Part shown: positions 26,379-35,307 of the stretch, piece after piece
Numbering within the stretch: position 1 is the first letter of the stretch
Layout of the letters: each line of letters begins with the position of its first letter
NCBI RefSeq assembly: GCF_020164535.1
Contig: NZ_JAIQZC010000003.1
Span: 372,001-436,000, forward strand
Source: Psychroflexus montanilacus
GTDB lineage: Bacteria > Bacteroidota > Bacteroidia > Flavobacteriales > Flavobacteriaceae
DNA length: 64,000 nt
Reading direction: 5' to 3'
Notes under the pieces: model-generated
Told to the model about the DNA's origin: nothing
What the model saw: the letters and a program-made list of their open reading frames with translations, nothing else
Database searches by the model: none
Made by a program: the position numbers and the translations under genes

Positions 26379-27373
26379 TGGATTCGCTAACGCAAATCGT
26401 CCTCGGTGCAGCAGTTGGGGAAGTAGTTTTGGGACGAAAAGTCGGGAACAAAGCCATGATTTATGGAGCTATTGCTGGAACCATTCCAGATTTGGATGTG
26501 TTTGTCGGTAACTTTTACGACACAGTAACAGCATTAGAAATTCACAGGGGCTTTTCTCATTCCTTAGTATTTTCAGTTTTAGCGGCTCCAATATTCGGTT
26601 TTCTTATATCCAAAATTCATAGGGAGGCCAACTGGTTAGACTGGTCTAAACTCATGTTCTGGGGCTTTTTCACTCACCCTCTTTTGGATTGTTTTACAAC
26701 CTGGGGAACGCAATTGTTCTGGCCTTTGGATTTAAGAATAGCGCTTAAAACCATTTTTGTCATCGATCCACTTTACACGCTGCCTTTTTTAGTGTGTTTG
26801 ATTGCAGCCTCTCGATTTAAAAGAACAGCTGAAAAACGTCGTAAATTGAATCGGTGGGGGCTAGTTCTAAGTTCAGGGTATCTAGCGATAAGTCTGATCT
26901 TGAAATTGATCACCTTTTACAAATTTGAAAACGCTCTTCAGCAGCAAAATATTTCTTACTCTGAGATAGAAACTAAGCCAACACCTTTCAACACCTTGCT
27001 CTGGTCTGCCAATGTGAAAACCGAAAATGACTTTCTTATTGCAGAATATTCACTATTTGATACACAGCCTATCGAATTTAGAGCTTATCCAAAGCAGCAT
27101 GAGATGATAGACCATTTAAAAAATTATGAGAATTTAAATCGATTGATTGGTGTGACTCAAGGCTGGTATACAATTACTGAAAAACAAAATCATTTTTATC
27201 TGAATGACTTAAGATTTGGCTTGATAAGTTTAAATCCAGATGCTGAAAAATTTGCGTTTAGTTATAAGCTGGAAGAGAAAAACAACAGTTTACAAATTAC
27301 TGAAGAACCCAAAGACAGGGGGGATGCTCAAAAGCTGTTGTCCGAACTATGGTTGAGGTTGAAAGGAAATTAA
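26378..27373 (+). CDS. Membrane-bound metal-dependent hydrolase (YdjM/DUF457 type)
   Basis: An integral membrane protein of 331 aa. The N-terminal 'MDSLTQIVLGAAVGEVVLGR' and 'GTIPDLDVF' are the DUF457/LexA-binding-hydrolase start. His-rich elements 'HRGFSHSLVFS' and 'FFTHPLLDCFTTWGTQLFWP' in part supply the presumed metal ligands. Four to five membrane helices fill residues 1-185, followed by a soluble C-terminal domain. The activity of the family is not established. It is translationally coupled to aspartate kinase. It is convergent with the next gene, sharing TTAA at the stop codons. Confidence 0.87.
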   Translation: MDSLTQIVLGAAVGEVVLGRKVGNKAMIYGAIAGTIPDLDVFVGNFYDTVTALEIHRGFSHSLVFSVLAAPIFGFLISKIHREANWLDWSKLMFWGFFTHPLLDCFTTWGTQLFWPLDLRIALKTIFVIDPLYTLPFLVCLIAASRFKRTAEKRRKLNRWGLVLSSGYLAISLILKLITFYKFENALQQQNISYSEIETKPTPFNTLLWSANVKTENDFLIAEYSLFDTQPIEFRAYPKQHEMIDHLKNYENLNRLIGVTQGWYTITEKQNHFYLNDLRFGLISLNPDAEKFAFSYKLEEKNNSLQITEEPKDRGDAQKLLSELWLRLKGN

Positions 27374-28083
27374 TTGTCCGTCAGTTCAACAAGGTTTATT
27401 TTTTCTTCGTTTATAATGCGTTTTTTTAGAACAAAAGCAGCATCCGGATGATCTTTATAAACCGTTTCCTTATCCAGCGTATCATTTTTGTAGACGTATA
27501 AATAAGATTGAGAAGGATCAACTTTAAGCATAGATAGATGCGGAATTTTAGTTTCTTTTTTTACAAAGGGTAAATACCCTGGAAGTTTTTCATTCCTTAT
27601 GCGTTGATTTATAGTCATGTTTTGAGCAACAGACTCTATAAACTTTAATTCATTTTCTCTATAATATCTTTCTTTTGAATCGAGACTATTCCAATAGTTG
27701 ATAAGGGCATTGTACTGGTCCAGCACATTTTGATCCACCTCAATTCCATTATAATTAGTGATGGTTTTACGTTGAAGATTAATGAGCTGAACAGGAGTTG
27801 ACCTAATTTGGTATTTAATATTTTCAATACTATTTTCAGACACTGAAGAGTTGACTATGAGCGTAACCGATGGGAATAAATTACCCTCAAGATCAAACTC
27901 ATTGAGTAACTGATTCACAGTTTTATGCACAAGATCAATAGGAACTGTATCCTTATCTATAAGCGTTTGATTATCATTTAAAATTTCAATAATAGCTACT
28001 GTTTCAATTTTATTGCTATCTTGTGCATTAGAGTTTATGGTAAGAAAAAATAGTATGCTTAAAAAAAGGAGATTAGATTTCAT
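27370..28083 (-). CDS. Secreted protein with ExbD-like periplasmic region, 237 aa
   Basis: The signal peptide 'MKSNLLFLSILFFLTINSNA' (residues 1-20) is followed by a soluble chain. Residues about 30-105 ('ILNDNQTLIDKDTVPIDLVH', 'SVTLIVNSSVSENSIENIKY') echo the periplasmic domain of ExbD/TolR: a strand with N-x-x-x, a helix, a hydrophobic strand, and a helix where ExbD has 'y..v..vld'. However, the ExbD transmembrane helix and its Asp are missing. This resemblance is by eye only. The frame extends 11 codons upstream, but MKSNLLF gives the proper signal peptide. It is alone on the minus strand; the function is unknown. Confidence 0.7.
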   Translation of the reverse strand: MKSNLLFLSILFFLTINSNAQDSNKIETVAIIEILNDNQTLIDKDTVPIDLVHKTVNQLLNEFDLEGNLFPSVTLIVNSSVSENSIENIKYQIRSTPVQLINLQRKTITNYNGIEVDQNVLDQYNALINYWNSLDSKERYYRENELKFIESVAQNMTINQRIRNEKLPGYLPFVKKETKIPHLSMLKVDPSQSYLYVYKNDTLDKETVYKDHPDAAFVLKKRIINEEKINLVELTDN

Positions 28084-28251
28084 AATAAATATTTGAACAA
28101 AAATAGTCAAAAACAAGCAAAACCAATCTTACATTTAAAACGTAAATACATATAATTAAGTTGGTTAGTTAAATTTATTTGATAAAAACAGACTTGATAA
28201 ATTTGAATAGCTTAAATTTGCTAATTAATTGAACTCAATTTGAGTGCATTT

Positions 28252-28461
28252 ATGACAATGAAAAAACCAATCTTATTCTCTCTGTTTGCTTTTTTAGGCG
28301 CAGCTACTGCATTAGCTCAGGGAGGAGGTCCACCGAATCCTCCGGGACCTGTAGATGATGTTCCAACTCCAATAGATGATCATATCTGGATCATCTTGCT
28401 AGTGGGTTTAGTTTTTGGTCTATATCTGGTTTTATCTAAAAAGTCTGCTCTAAAAGACTAA
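28252..28461 (+). CDS. Short secreted Pro-rich protein with PID-CTERM-like anchor, 69 aa
   Basis: The layout is a signal peptide (residues 3-22, 'KKPILFSLFAFLGAATALAQ'), a Gly/Pro linker 'GGGPPNPPGPVDDVPTPIDD', a single transmembrane helix 'IWIILLVGLVFGLYLVL' and a basic tail 'SKKSALKD'. The 'PID' directly before a helix and Lys tail is the hallmark of the PID-CTERM class of Bacteroidota short proteins. An open frame starts at TTG 28240, but ATG 28252 or 28258 fits. Two TAAATTTG boxes at 28198-28205 and 28213-28220 precede it. Its stop overlaps the convergent glycosyltransferase gene by 12 nt. A similar gene is at 48556. Confidence 0.75.
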   Translation: MTMKKPILFSLFAFLGAATALAQGGGPPNPPGPVDDVPTPIDDHIWIILLVGLVFGLYLVLSKKSALKD

Positions 28462-29808
28462 TTTTCTTTTCAATATTATTTCGTAGCTCACAAGTGTATA
28501 TACCGAAATATATTGAATGGCCAACAGCCATAAATTTTCACTGACTCCTTCTATTTTGTAAGCTGAATAGCTCAAACCTATAAGCAAACTCCAGAAAAGC
28601 ATGTATCTGAAATTAGTAAAAATGCTTAAAAAAAGAGGTAACATAATATACCAGGGATGGACAGTTGTCGAAAGCAAGTAGTAGGCCGTTGAAGCAAAAA
28701 GCATGTATTTTAAAAGCGCTTTAAAATCTATTTTTTTCTTTTTAAAACTCAAGAAGACAATCACTAGAAAAGCTATGATTGAGAGTAACTTTCCAAAAAC
28801 CGCTATCATATTATACCCATTCCACAAATAACCGATCCACCGCAGCATATAATAAATACTTGCATTAAATTCAAAAGAAGTAAAGTAAAGCGATAGTGTC
28901 TTTGAGTTATTTTTGACCAATTCTGGATTCCAGAAAAAACTGTAAGCTAAGACCAGACTTAAGAGAAGTACAATTATAAATTTCAAAAACCTCAGTACCT
29001 GTCCTTTGCTAAAATATTTTACTTTCTTATTCAGAAAAGGGAACAGTAATGGGAGTAACATCAATGGGAGCATCTTCGAGGCTATAGCAATTGCAAAGCC
29101 AACTGCTGAAACATAGAGTTTTGAAATGTATACATAGTAAAGACTTAACACGAGGAAAAACAACATGATGACTTCAAAATGCAAACTGAAACTTGACTCC
29201 AGAATTACCAAAGGGTTTAGAGTAAAAAACAGTATATTTTTACTCTGCAGATTGAGTTTTTTTAAAAGACGAATGCTGAAAACCACAATCCCTACCTCTG
29301 CTATGAGCTGAATCAATCGTATGCTAATCACGTTAAAAAGTAAATTTCCCCCTGCCAAATAATAACTTAGACTATATACTAATTGAGCAATTGGCGGATA
29401 AGTCGAATAGTTGGTTTGACTCAACTCTCCCATCTCATCATATAATAGAACTGATAAAGAACCTCGGTTGAAGTCAGTATTGTCAATCAACTCATTGGGT
29501 GTGAATAGATAAGGATTAATTCCAAGATTGTTCAGCATCCCGTCCCAGATGAAACGGTAAAAGTCCTGAGATAATTCGGGGATTGAAAACAGAAAAATGA
29601 GTTTAAATAAGAAACTGATTCCGATCAGGTGCCTGAGTTGCATCCCACTTTTGTAGAGATAAAACGAAAGCCCAAAAGCTGACGTATACATCGAAAAAAG
29701 CAACCAAAACTGATGTCTTTCTAGTTCATAACCAATCCAGTAATAGATAAAGCAAAGCAGAATAATGCTTAAGACTTTAAACCAATTTTGGTTAGCTTTA
29801 AATTTCAT
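28450..29808 (-). CDS. Multi-pass membrane glycosyltransferase (GT-C, mannosyltransferase-like)
   Basis: A 452-aa polytopic protein with about ten to twelve hydrophobic helices. The first loop contains 'ELSQDFYRFIWDGMLNNLG' with the acidic residue after the first helices typical of GT-C polyprenyl-phosphate-dependent enzymes, followed by 'INPYLFTPNE' and the loop 'NYSTYPPIAQLVYSLSY'. These features recall GT87/PIG-M-like mannosyltransferases. Its start overlaps the stop of the upstream GT2 gene (TAATG). It is the last gene of a three-gene operon with a DPM1-like synthase that could provide its polyprenyl-phosphate sugar donor. Confidence 0.82.
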   Translation of the reverse strand: MKFKANQNWFKVLSIILLCFIYYWIGYELERHQFWLLFSMYTSAFGLSFYLYKSGMQLRHLIGISFLFKLIFLFSIPELSQDFYRFIWDGMLNNLGINPYLFTPNELIDNTDFNRGSLSVLLYDEMGELSQTNYSTYPPIAQLVYSLSYYLAGGNLLFNVISIRLIQLIAEVGIVVFSIRLLKKLNLQSKNILFFTLNPLVILESSFSLHFEVIMLFFLVLSLYYVYISKLYVSAVGFAIAIASKMLPLMLLPLLFPFLNKKVKYFSKGQVLRFLKFIIVLLLSLVLAYSFFWNPELVKNNSKTLSLYFTSFEFNASIYYMLRWIGYLWNGYNMIAVFGKLLSIIAFLVIVFLSFKKKKIDFKALLKYMLFASTAYYLLSTTVHPWYIMLPLFLSIFTNFRYMLFWSLLIGLSYSAYKIEGVSENLWLLAIQYISVYTLVSYEIILKRKLVF

Positions 29809-31274
29809 TAGGCATTAGAAAATAGAGTCTTGTAGGATATAAAACCAAAACCGAAACATAGCATCAAGTGAAAAATAACCAGTCCAAAATCCTGAGTTAA
29901 ATAAGCACTGTAAATCCCATAAATGAAGTAAACAAATAGAAGAATTTCTACGCCATTTAAAATTGACAGTCTTTTATTAATGTACATTTTCCCTTTCCAG
30001 GTATCAGTATTTGACGAAATGTCAAATTTTGGCGTACGTATAAATGCAGATTTTTTATTGAAATGTCCTTCCAGAATAGCCAACGTATTGTGTACAGATA
30101 ATCCCATAGCTATGGAAAAGAATGTAACGAATAAACCCATAAATTTCAAAAAGGATAAAAATCCATATCCATTAATTTCACTGTAACTTGTCCAGTAGCC
30201 GTAAATAAAAATAAAAGTACTTACGCCCATAGCGGCTAATACATAAAATAGGATGCTCCAGGATTCCTGATTAAATTTAATATACAAGATCGGGATACTT
30301 AAGACGGCAACCAGCAAAATCAGGAAGAACATGCTCGAATTCAAAAGATGAAAAAAACTATGAAGCTTTGATTTTATGCTCAATCTTTTACTATTTAAAA
30401 TAGCACCAAAGTTTTTTCTAAAATTCTCTGCAGCTCCTTTATTCCAGCGGAATTGCTGGGACCGTGCTGCACTTAATACCACTGGAAGTTCTGCAGGAGT
30501 TACAACATCTTTGAGGTAGGTGAATTTCCAGCCTTTCAGTTGTGCTCTGTAGCTTAAGTCCAGGTCTTCTGTTAATGTATCCCCTTGCCAATCCCCCGCA
30601 TCTTCTATACAGGTTTTTCTCCAAATTCCTGCTGTTCCATTAAAATTGATAAAATGTCCGCCAAATGACCTGCCAACTTGCTCAATTAAGAAGTGAAAAT
30701 CCAAAGCAAAAGCCTGAATTCTGGTTAATAAGCTGTAATTTCTATTCACATGTCCCCAGCGAGTCTGTACTACCCCGACATTATCTTTATTAAAATGAGG
30801 AATGGTTTTTTTAAGCCAGCCAGACTGGGGTAGAAAATCTGCATCAAAAACAGCGATGAATTCGCCTTCGGCAGTTTTTAAACCTTCTTTTAGCGCACCT
30901 GCTTTAAAGTTTGCTCGATTGGATCTATGAATGTATTTGGCATTCATGCCTTTATTGATAAGCTCTTGAGTAAGTTGTTCTGTATAAACTTTTGAAGCAT
31001 CTGTAGAGTCGTCCAATACTTGTATTTCCAGTTTAGATTGAGGATAATCCAATTTTGAAATGTTATCCAGTAAGCGCTTCACGACGTATTTTTCATTATA
31101 AAGCGGAAGCTGAACGGTAACTTTAGGCCAGTCTTCTGGAATGGGAACCGCTTCTGTTTTTATCTTCTTAGCTTTCTTATAATTTAGCACAAGCTGAAGT
31201 TCAAGCAAGCTGTAAATCAAAATGATAAACAATGCAAGGCTATAAAGACTTATTATAAGGTAATCAAGAATCAT
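29808..31274 (-). CDS. Cellulose-synthase-like GT2 glycosyltransferase
   Basis: A processive-type GT2 enzyme of 488 aa. A leading membrane helix (residues 3-28) precedes the GT-A domain with D1 'VLDDSTDAS', D2 'VFDADFLPQ', D3 'TEDLDLSYR' and the acceptor motif 'QQFRWNKGA' (QxxRW), all intact. Four C-terminal helices follow. The chain is much shorter than bacterial BcsA and lacks PilZ, so it resembles CslA/glucomannan or glycolipid-type synthases. ATGA overlaps link it to the upstream GT2 gene. The product is unknown, probably a cell-surface glycan or glycolipid. Confidence 0.92.
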   Translation of the reverse strand: MILDYLIISLYSLALFIILIYSLLELQLVLNYKKAKKIKTEAVPIPEDWPKVTVQLPLYNEKYVVKRLLDNISKLDYPQSKLEIQVLDDSTDASKVYTEQLTQELINKGMNAKYIHRSNRANFKAGALKEGLKTAEGEFIAVFDADFLPQSGWLKKTIPHFNKDNVGVVQTRWGHVNRNYSLLTRIQAFALDFHFLIEQVGRSFGGHFINFNGTAGIWRKTCIEDAGDWQGDTLTEDLDLSYRAQLKGWKFTYLKDVVTPAELPVVLSAARSQQFRWNKGAAENFRKNFGAILNSKRLSIKSKLHSFFHLLNSSMFFLILLVAVLSIPILYIKFNQESWSILFYVLAAMGVSTFIFIYGYWTSYSEINGYGFLSFLKFMGLFVTFFSIAMGLSVHNTLAILEGHFNKKSAFIRTPKFDISSNTDTWKGKMYINKRLSILNGVEILLFVYFIYGIYSAYLTQDFGLVIFHLMLCFGFGFISYKTLFSNA

Positions 31275-31960
31275 TTGAAAGCGTATTTAAAAATCCAGCT
31301 CAATATTTTAACTCCTGCCATAACGGCCCCTTTTACGGTTCCAGAAACTTTGGACTCTCCAATTCTATTTCTATAATTTATATCAACTTCGGTGTAAGTT
31401 AGTTTTTGTTTTAAGGCTTTCAGCTGCATTTCAACTGTCCAGCCATAGGTTTTATCTTCCATCTTCAAATTTAGTAGCTTTTCATATTTGATTGCTCTAA
31501 AAGGGCCTAAGTCTGTAAAATTTGAATTAAAAAACAAGCGCATTAGAGAGGTTGCTAGCCAATTTCCAAAAATTTGTGGAAACGTCATCGAGCCAGGTTC
31601 GCGTTTAGATTTGGCTCTAGCTCCAATAACAAAATCAATATCCTCATCTAAAATTGGTTCAATGATTTTATCCATTTCTTCAGGGTAATCACTATAATCT
31701 CCATCAAGGAAAACAACAATATCCGTAGGTTCATCTATTTGTTTCAGGTATTCAAGCCCTTTCAAACAAGCATAACCGTAACCCATTCTTGTTTCAGAAA
31801 GTACAGTTGCTCCTGCATTTCTGGCCTCTGTTTCAGTAGCATCTGTAGATTGATTGTTCACCACAATCACTTCAGAAATATGAGAAGGAACATCATTTAT
31901 GACCTTGGCAATAGAGCCTTCTTCGTTAAATGCTGGTATAATAACTCGTATATAGGTCAT
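31271..31960 (-). CDS. Dolichyl-phosphate-mannose-synthase-like GT2 glycosyltransferase
   Basis: A 229-aa GT2 enzyme of the DPM1/DPG synthase type. The N-terminal 'VIIPAFNEEGSIAKVINDVP', the nucleotide site 'VNNQSTDATE', 'GYGYACLKGLEYL' and the metal-binding 'VFLDGDYSDYPEEM' are intact. It ends with basic sequence and no C-terminal membrane bundle. It is expected to transfer a sugar from a nucleotide to a polyprenyl phosphate on the cytoplasmic face. It is the first gene of the glycosyltransferase operon, overlapping the next start by 4 nt. Confidence 0.92.
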   Translation of the reverse strand: MTYIRVIIPAFNEEGSIAKVINDVPSHISEVIVVNNQSTDATETEARNAGATVLSETRMGYGYACLKGLEYLKQIDEPTDIVVFLDGDYSDYPEEMDKIIEPILDEDIDFVIGARAKSKREPGSMTFPQIFGNWLATSLMRLFFNSNFTDLGPFRAIKYEKLLNLKMEDKTYGWTVEMQLKALKQKLTYTEVDINYRNRIGESKVSGTVKGAVMAGVKILSWIFKYAFK

Positions 31961-32109
31961 AGACTGCGAAAATACATTTTTAAAGGCATAGTCGCTTTTT
32001 AATGAATTTCATTTCAACATTTTTTGAACCTTATTGGACTTATTTGCGTAAATGTCTATAGATAAGTTTTTTACCGTTTGTGTTTTGGTTGTTTTTTGTT
32101 GATTGATTA

Positions 32110-32140
32110 GGAATTGTGGTGTTAAGTAGCCACAATTTCC
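32110..32140. repeat. Inverted repeat upstream of the ECF sigma gene
   Basis: GGAATTGTGG (32110-32119) pairs with CCACAATTTCC (32130-32140) with one bulged base and a 10-nt loop. It lies 61 nt before the sigma ATG in a 240-nt intergenic region. There is no strong T run directly after the stem; it could be a leader hairpin or operator. Confidence 0.35.
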
Positions 32141-32200
32141 TTTTCTTTATCAGGATTTGCTAAATGAATTAAAATAAGTAGATTTAGAAAAAAATTACCA

Positions 32201-32728
32201 ATGCAACCAGATGAACTCATTTTGCAGTTAAAGCAAAAAAATGAAGTGGCTTTTTCTCAAATCTATGATATGTATTCTGAAAATATTTTTGGAATAATCA
32301 ATACCATAGTAAATGACGTAGAAATAGCAGAAGAAGTGCTTCAAGATGTTTTTATAAAAGTATGGGACAAATCCGACTCCTATTCCAGCGAGAAAGGCAG
32401 ATTTTTTACCTGGCTACTCAACATCTCCAGAAACGCTGCCATTGATAAAGTGAGATCTAAGGCTTATAAAAACAAGCGAAAAAACTCAGATTTTGATAAT
32501 TTTTCATTTTTTATAAAAGATGATATGGATCTGGACAGTATTAGTGATGGTTATGGCATTAGAAAATTTGTGGATAAACTAAAGCCAATGTGTGTGAAGT
32601 TGATCGATTTGCTGTTTTTTAAGGGATATACTCAGAAAGAAGCTTCAGAAACTTTAGAGATTCCTTTAGGAACCGTTAAGTCTAGGAACAGAACTTGCTT
32701 AAATTCACTAAGAGAAACATTAGAATAA
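32201..32728 (+). CDS. ECF-type RNA polymerase sigma factor
   Basis: A 175-aa sigma-70 family protein with only regions 2 and 4. Region 2 includes 'FSQIYDMYSENIFGIINTIV', 'AEEVLQDVFIKVWDKSDSYS' in part and 'FFTWLLNISRNAAIDKVRSK'. Region 4 has the HTH 'LLFFKGYTQKEASETLEIPL' in part and 'GTVKSRNRTCLNSLRETL'. The latter places Arg-Asn-Arg where most ECF factors have Ser-Arg-hydrophobic-x-R, a small variation. It is followed after 1 nt by its anti-sigma factor. A near-consensus TAGATTTA box lies about 22 nt before the ATG, hinting at basal sigma-A expression. Confidence 0.94.
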   Translation: MQPDELILQLKQKNEVAFSQIYDMYSENIFGIINTIVNDVEIAEEVLQDVFIKVWDKSDSYSSEKGRFFTWLLNISRNAAIDKVRSKAYKNKRKNSDFDNFSFFIKDDMDLDSISDGYGIRKFVDKLKPMCVKLIDLLFFKGYTQKEASETLEIPLGTVKSRNRTCLNSLRETLE

Positions 32729-32729
32729 T

Positions 32730-33521
32730 ATGACTACCAAAGAATATATAGAATCTGGATTACTTGAGCTCTACGTTTACGGGGTACTTTCAGATAAAGA
32801 GCAAAAACAAGTTGCGGCAGATGTCGCCAAAGATGCTGAACTTCAGTCTGAAGTTGAAGCTATAGAAACAACGCTTTTAGAGTTGTCAAAAGCTACTTCT
32901 ACTGGTTTAGACACCTCTGTGAAAAAAAATGTACTACAAAGGATTAACCAAAGGTCGACTCAGGTAAAACAAAAAGTAAAAATCATCACTTCCAACTATT
33001 CTTATTTTGGTTGGGCGGCTGCTATTTTACTCCTTGGAGGAATTTTATGGCTATTAAAACTGAATCAGGACCTGCAGCAAGAAATCAAAGTGGTGTCTAC
33101 AGAATTGGAGTCTAAGGAAACAGAAGTTGTCAATTCTAATGAAAAGGTTCAAAATCTTGAAGAATTACTTCTAAAAATGGCTGAGCCAGGTGCCAGAAAG
33201 CTCACTTTGCCAGGAAACGAACTCAATGCACCAAATTCTGCAGTTGCTGCATTTTACGATGAAGAAACCAATGAGTTAATTTTAGACATAAGTCGTTTGC
33301 CGGAAGCTCCAGAAGGTATGGTTTATCAGGCGTGGTCGCTCACCTTTGAACCACTTACGCCAAATAGCATTGGAGTCTTAGCTGAAGAAAATTCACCAGG
33401 CAATAAACTTTTCAAATTGCAAAATATTCCAACTTCTGAAGGTTTTGGAATTACACTTGAGCCAGAAGGCGGGAGTGAATCTCCAAATTTAGATCAGTTG
33501 TACGCTTTAGGAACTATTTAG
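32730..33521 (+). CDS. RskA-like anti-sigma factor
   Basis: A 263-aa single-pass membrane protein. The N-terminal 'EYIESGLLELYVYGVLSDKE' is the short anti-sigma helical domain of the RskA type, without a zinc-binding HxxxCxxC. The membrane helix is at about 91-109 ('SYFGWAAAILLLGGILWLL'), followed by a periplasmic coiled coil (112-150). The C-terminal RskA domain contains 'PEGMVYQAWSL' and 'ITLEPEGGSESP'. It binds and holds the co-encoded ECF sigma factor (family knowledge). The stop codon overlaps the convergent tspO stop. Confidence 0.9.
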   Translation: MTTKEYIESGLLELYVYGVLSDKEQKQVAADVAKDAELQSEVEAIETTLLELSKATSTGLDTSVKKNVLQRINQRSTQVKQKVKIITSNYSYFGWAAAILLLGGILWLLKLNQDLQQEIKVVSTELESKETEVVNSNEKVQNLEELLLKMAEPGARKLTLPGNELNAPNSAVAAFYDEETNELILDISRLPEAPEGMVYQAWSLTFEPLTPNSIGVLAEENSPGNKLFKLQNIPTSEGFGITLEPEGGSESPNLDQLYALGTI

Positions 33522-33994
33522 TTGAGCCTCCAGATTTCAAAATTGAGAGCGGCTGCATAAACTATCCACAAGATATAAGGGATAAGCAGATAAGCAGCCG
33601 TCGTATTGACTACTTTAAACCATTTAAAAGTGATCAGAACCAACACAATTAATGCTATAATAATCAGCATTGCTACCAATGGAGACTGGTAACCGAAAAA
33701 AGCAATAGACCACGAAGCATTGAGTACAAGCTGAAACCCGAAATGGTAAAGTGCTGTTTTTACCCAAATGTGATGAAAACCTCTGCTCCACACCATTCCT
33801 GCAGCAACACCCATCAATATGTATAACAGGGTCCAGACAGGAGCAAATAACCAGCTTGGCGGATTGAAACCAGGTTTATTGAGAGTAGTATACCAGGTAT
33901 CTACACTGGTTTGAGTGGCTATAGAGCCTACAAAGCCGATGCCCAGGCAAATGACAACACCAATAAATATTTTGACAACAGTTGAGACTTTCAT
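33518..33994 (-). CDS. TspO/MBR family membrane protein
   Basis: A 158-aa five-helix protein of the tryptophan-rich sensory protein family. Signature segments are 'WYTTLNKPGFNPPSWLFAPV' near residues 34-53, 'WTLLYILMGVAAGMVW' and 'NASWSIAFFGYQSPLVAMLI' in part, with the C-terminal 'YILWIVYAAALNFEIWRLN'. Family members bind porphyrins and cholesterol-like ligands and respond to stress or light. It is transcribed alone and convergent with the anti-sigma gene. Confidence 0.95.
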   Translation of the reverse strand: MKVSTVVKIFIGVVICLGIGFVGSIATQTSVDTWYTTLNKPGFNPPSWLFAPVWTLLYILMGVAAGMVWSRGFHHIWVKTALYHFGFQLVLNASWSIAFFGYQSPLVAMLIIIALIVLVLITFKWFKVVNTTAAYLLIPYILWIVYAAALNFEIWRLN

Positions 33995-34067
33995 AAGCTA
34001 AATTCTGTAAAGCAAAATATCAATAATTTTCAAGATCTACAACCTCTGTTCTACATCTTGCTTTCGT

Positions 34068-34075
34068 TATATTTG
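34068..34075 (+). promoter_or_regulatory. Candidate -7 box of mvaD
   Basis: TATATTTG fits TAnnTTTG and ends 19 nt before the mvaD ATG. No TTG is seen at the right distance upstream, so only the -7 half is supported. Confidence 0.35.
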
Positions 34076-34094
34076 CTTTCAAAATTAAGCTAAA

Positions 34095-35162
34095 ATGAAT
34101 CAAAACGATTTTATATACAAAACTCCTCACGTACTGCCAGATCTCGATACTTATGCGTCTGAAGCACCTAGTAACATTGCTTTGGTCAAATACTGGGGAA
34201 AATATGGGGAACAATTACCTAAGAATACTTCCATCAGTTATACCTTAGAAAAATGCAAAACACAGACTGAAGTTATTCTGAAGACAAAGATTGAAGCCGA
34301 TGATCATTTTCATTTTGAAGTGTTTTTAGATGGAGAAGCAAAACCTTCTTTCAAGTCAAAAATAAATACGTTTTTAAAGCGAATTGAAGTCTACATTCCT
34401 TTTTTGAAGTCTTTTGAGTTTGAAATTCATACCAAAAACACTTTTCCTCACAGCAGTGGTATTGCTTCATCAGCTAGTGGAATGGCCGCTTTAGCCAAAT
34501 GTTTTATGGCTATGGAAGCATCGGTAACACCTGAAATGACAGAGGATTTTCGGGCACACAAAACATCATTTCTAGCTCGGCTTGGCTCAGGGAGTGCCTG
34601 CAGAAGTACAGGGGGTAAACTTGTGGTCTGGGGAAAACATGAGGTGATAGAAGGAAGTTCTAGTTTTTATGGTATCGATTATCCTTATGAAGTCCAGGAT
34701 AAGTTCAGAAATTTTAAAGATTCCATTTTGTTGATTGATGAAGGTCAAAAGCAGGTGAGCAGTAGTGTGGGACATAATTTAATGCACGGTCATCCGTTTG
34801 CAGAACAGCGTTTTCTACAGGCAGATGAGAATATCACAAAGCTAAAATCTATTTTAGCGACTGGAGGTTTTGATGAGTTTTTCGCTCTGGTAGAATCTGA
34901 AGCACTATCCCTTCACGCCATGATGATGTCGAGTTCACCGTATTTTATCCTGATGAAACCCAACACACTAGAAGTCATCAACAGGATTTGGGAGTTTAGA
35001 CAATCGCAAGGGGTTCAGGTTGGTTTTACTTTAGATGCTGGTGCCAATGTTCATATGTTGTACCCTGAAGCTTCAGATGAAAAAGTAAAGGCATTTATCG
35101 ATGAGAATTTAATTCAGTTTTGTCAGGGCGAACAAGTGATTCACGATCAGATTCAATTTTAA
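34095..35162 (+). CDS. mvaD: Diphosphomevalonate decarboxylase
   Basis: Last step of the mevalonate pathway, producing isopentenyl diphosphate with ATP use. The N-terminal 'APSNIALVKYWGKYGEQLPK' is the family signature. The GHMP loop 'HSSGIASSASGMAALAKCF' is present in full, and 'LGSGSACRSTGGKLVVW' and 'TLDAGANVHMLYP' complete the active site. Length 355 aa. It heads a run with a GHMP kinase and a UbiA prenyltransferase, separated by 145 and 16 nt, all concerned with isoprenoids. Confidence 0.96.
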   Translation: MNQNDFIYKTPHVLPDLDTYASEAPSNIALVKYWGKYGEQLPKNTSISYTLEKCKTQTEVILKTKIEADDHFHFEVFLDGEAKPSFKSKINTFLKRIEVYIPFLKSFEFEIHTKNTFPHSSGIASSASGMAALAKCFMAMEASVTPEMTEDFRAHKTSFLARLGSGSACRSTGGKLVVWGKHEVIEGSSSFYGIDYPYEVQDKFRNFKDSILLIDEGQKQVSSSVGHNLMHGHPFAEQRFLQADENITKLKSILATGGFDEFFALVESEALSLHAMMMSSSPYFILMKPNTLEVINRIWEFRQSQGVQVGFTLDAGANVHMLYPEASDEKVKAFIDENLIQFCQGEQVIHDQIQF

Positions 35163-35307
35163 CTTTGTTTCAAGTTTTAAATCAAAGATTGAACAAAAAA
35201 GATTATTTTTGTACTAAACTAAATTGGTTAGCGATTTATTTCTTAATTAAGATGCATTATCTCCTAATAATCAGTAATATTTGCATAACCAATTGATTTT
35301 TTAAGTA

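Noticed and set aside
34020-34214. Minus-strand frame over the mvaD promoter and start
   Set aside because: It overlaps the mvaD start and shows no conserved pattern.
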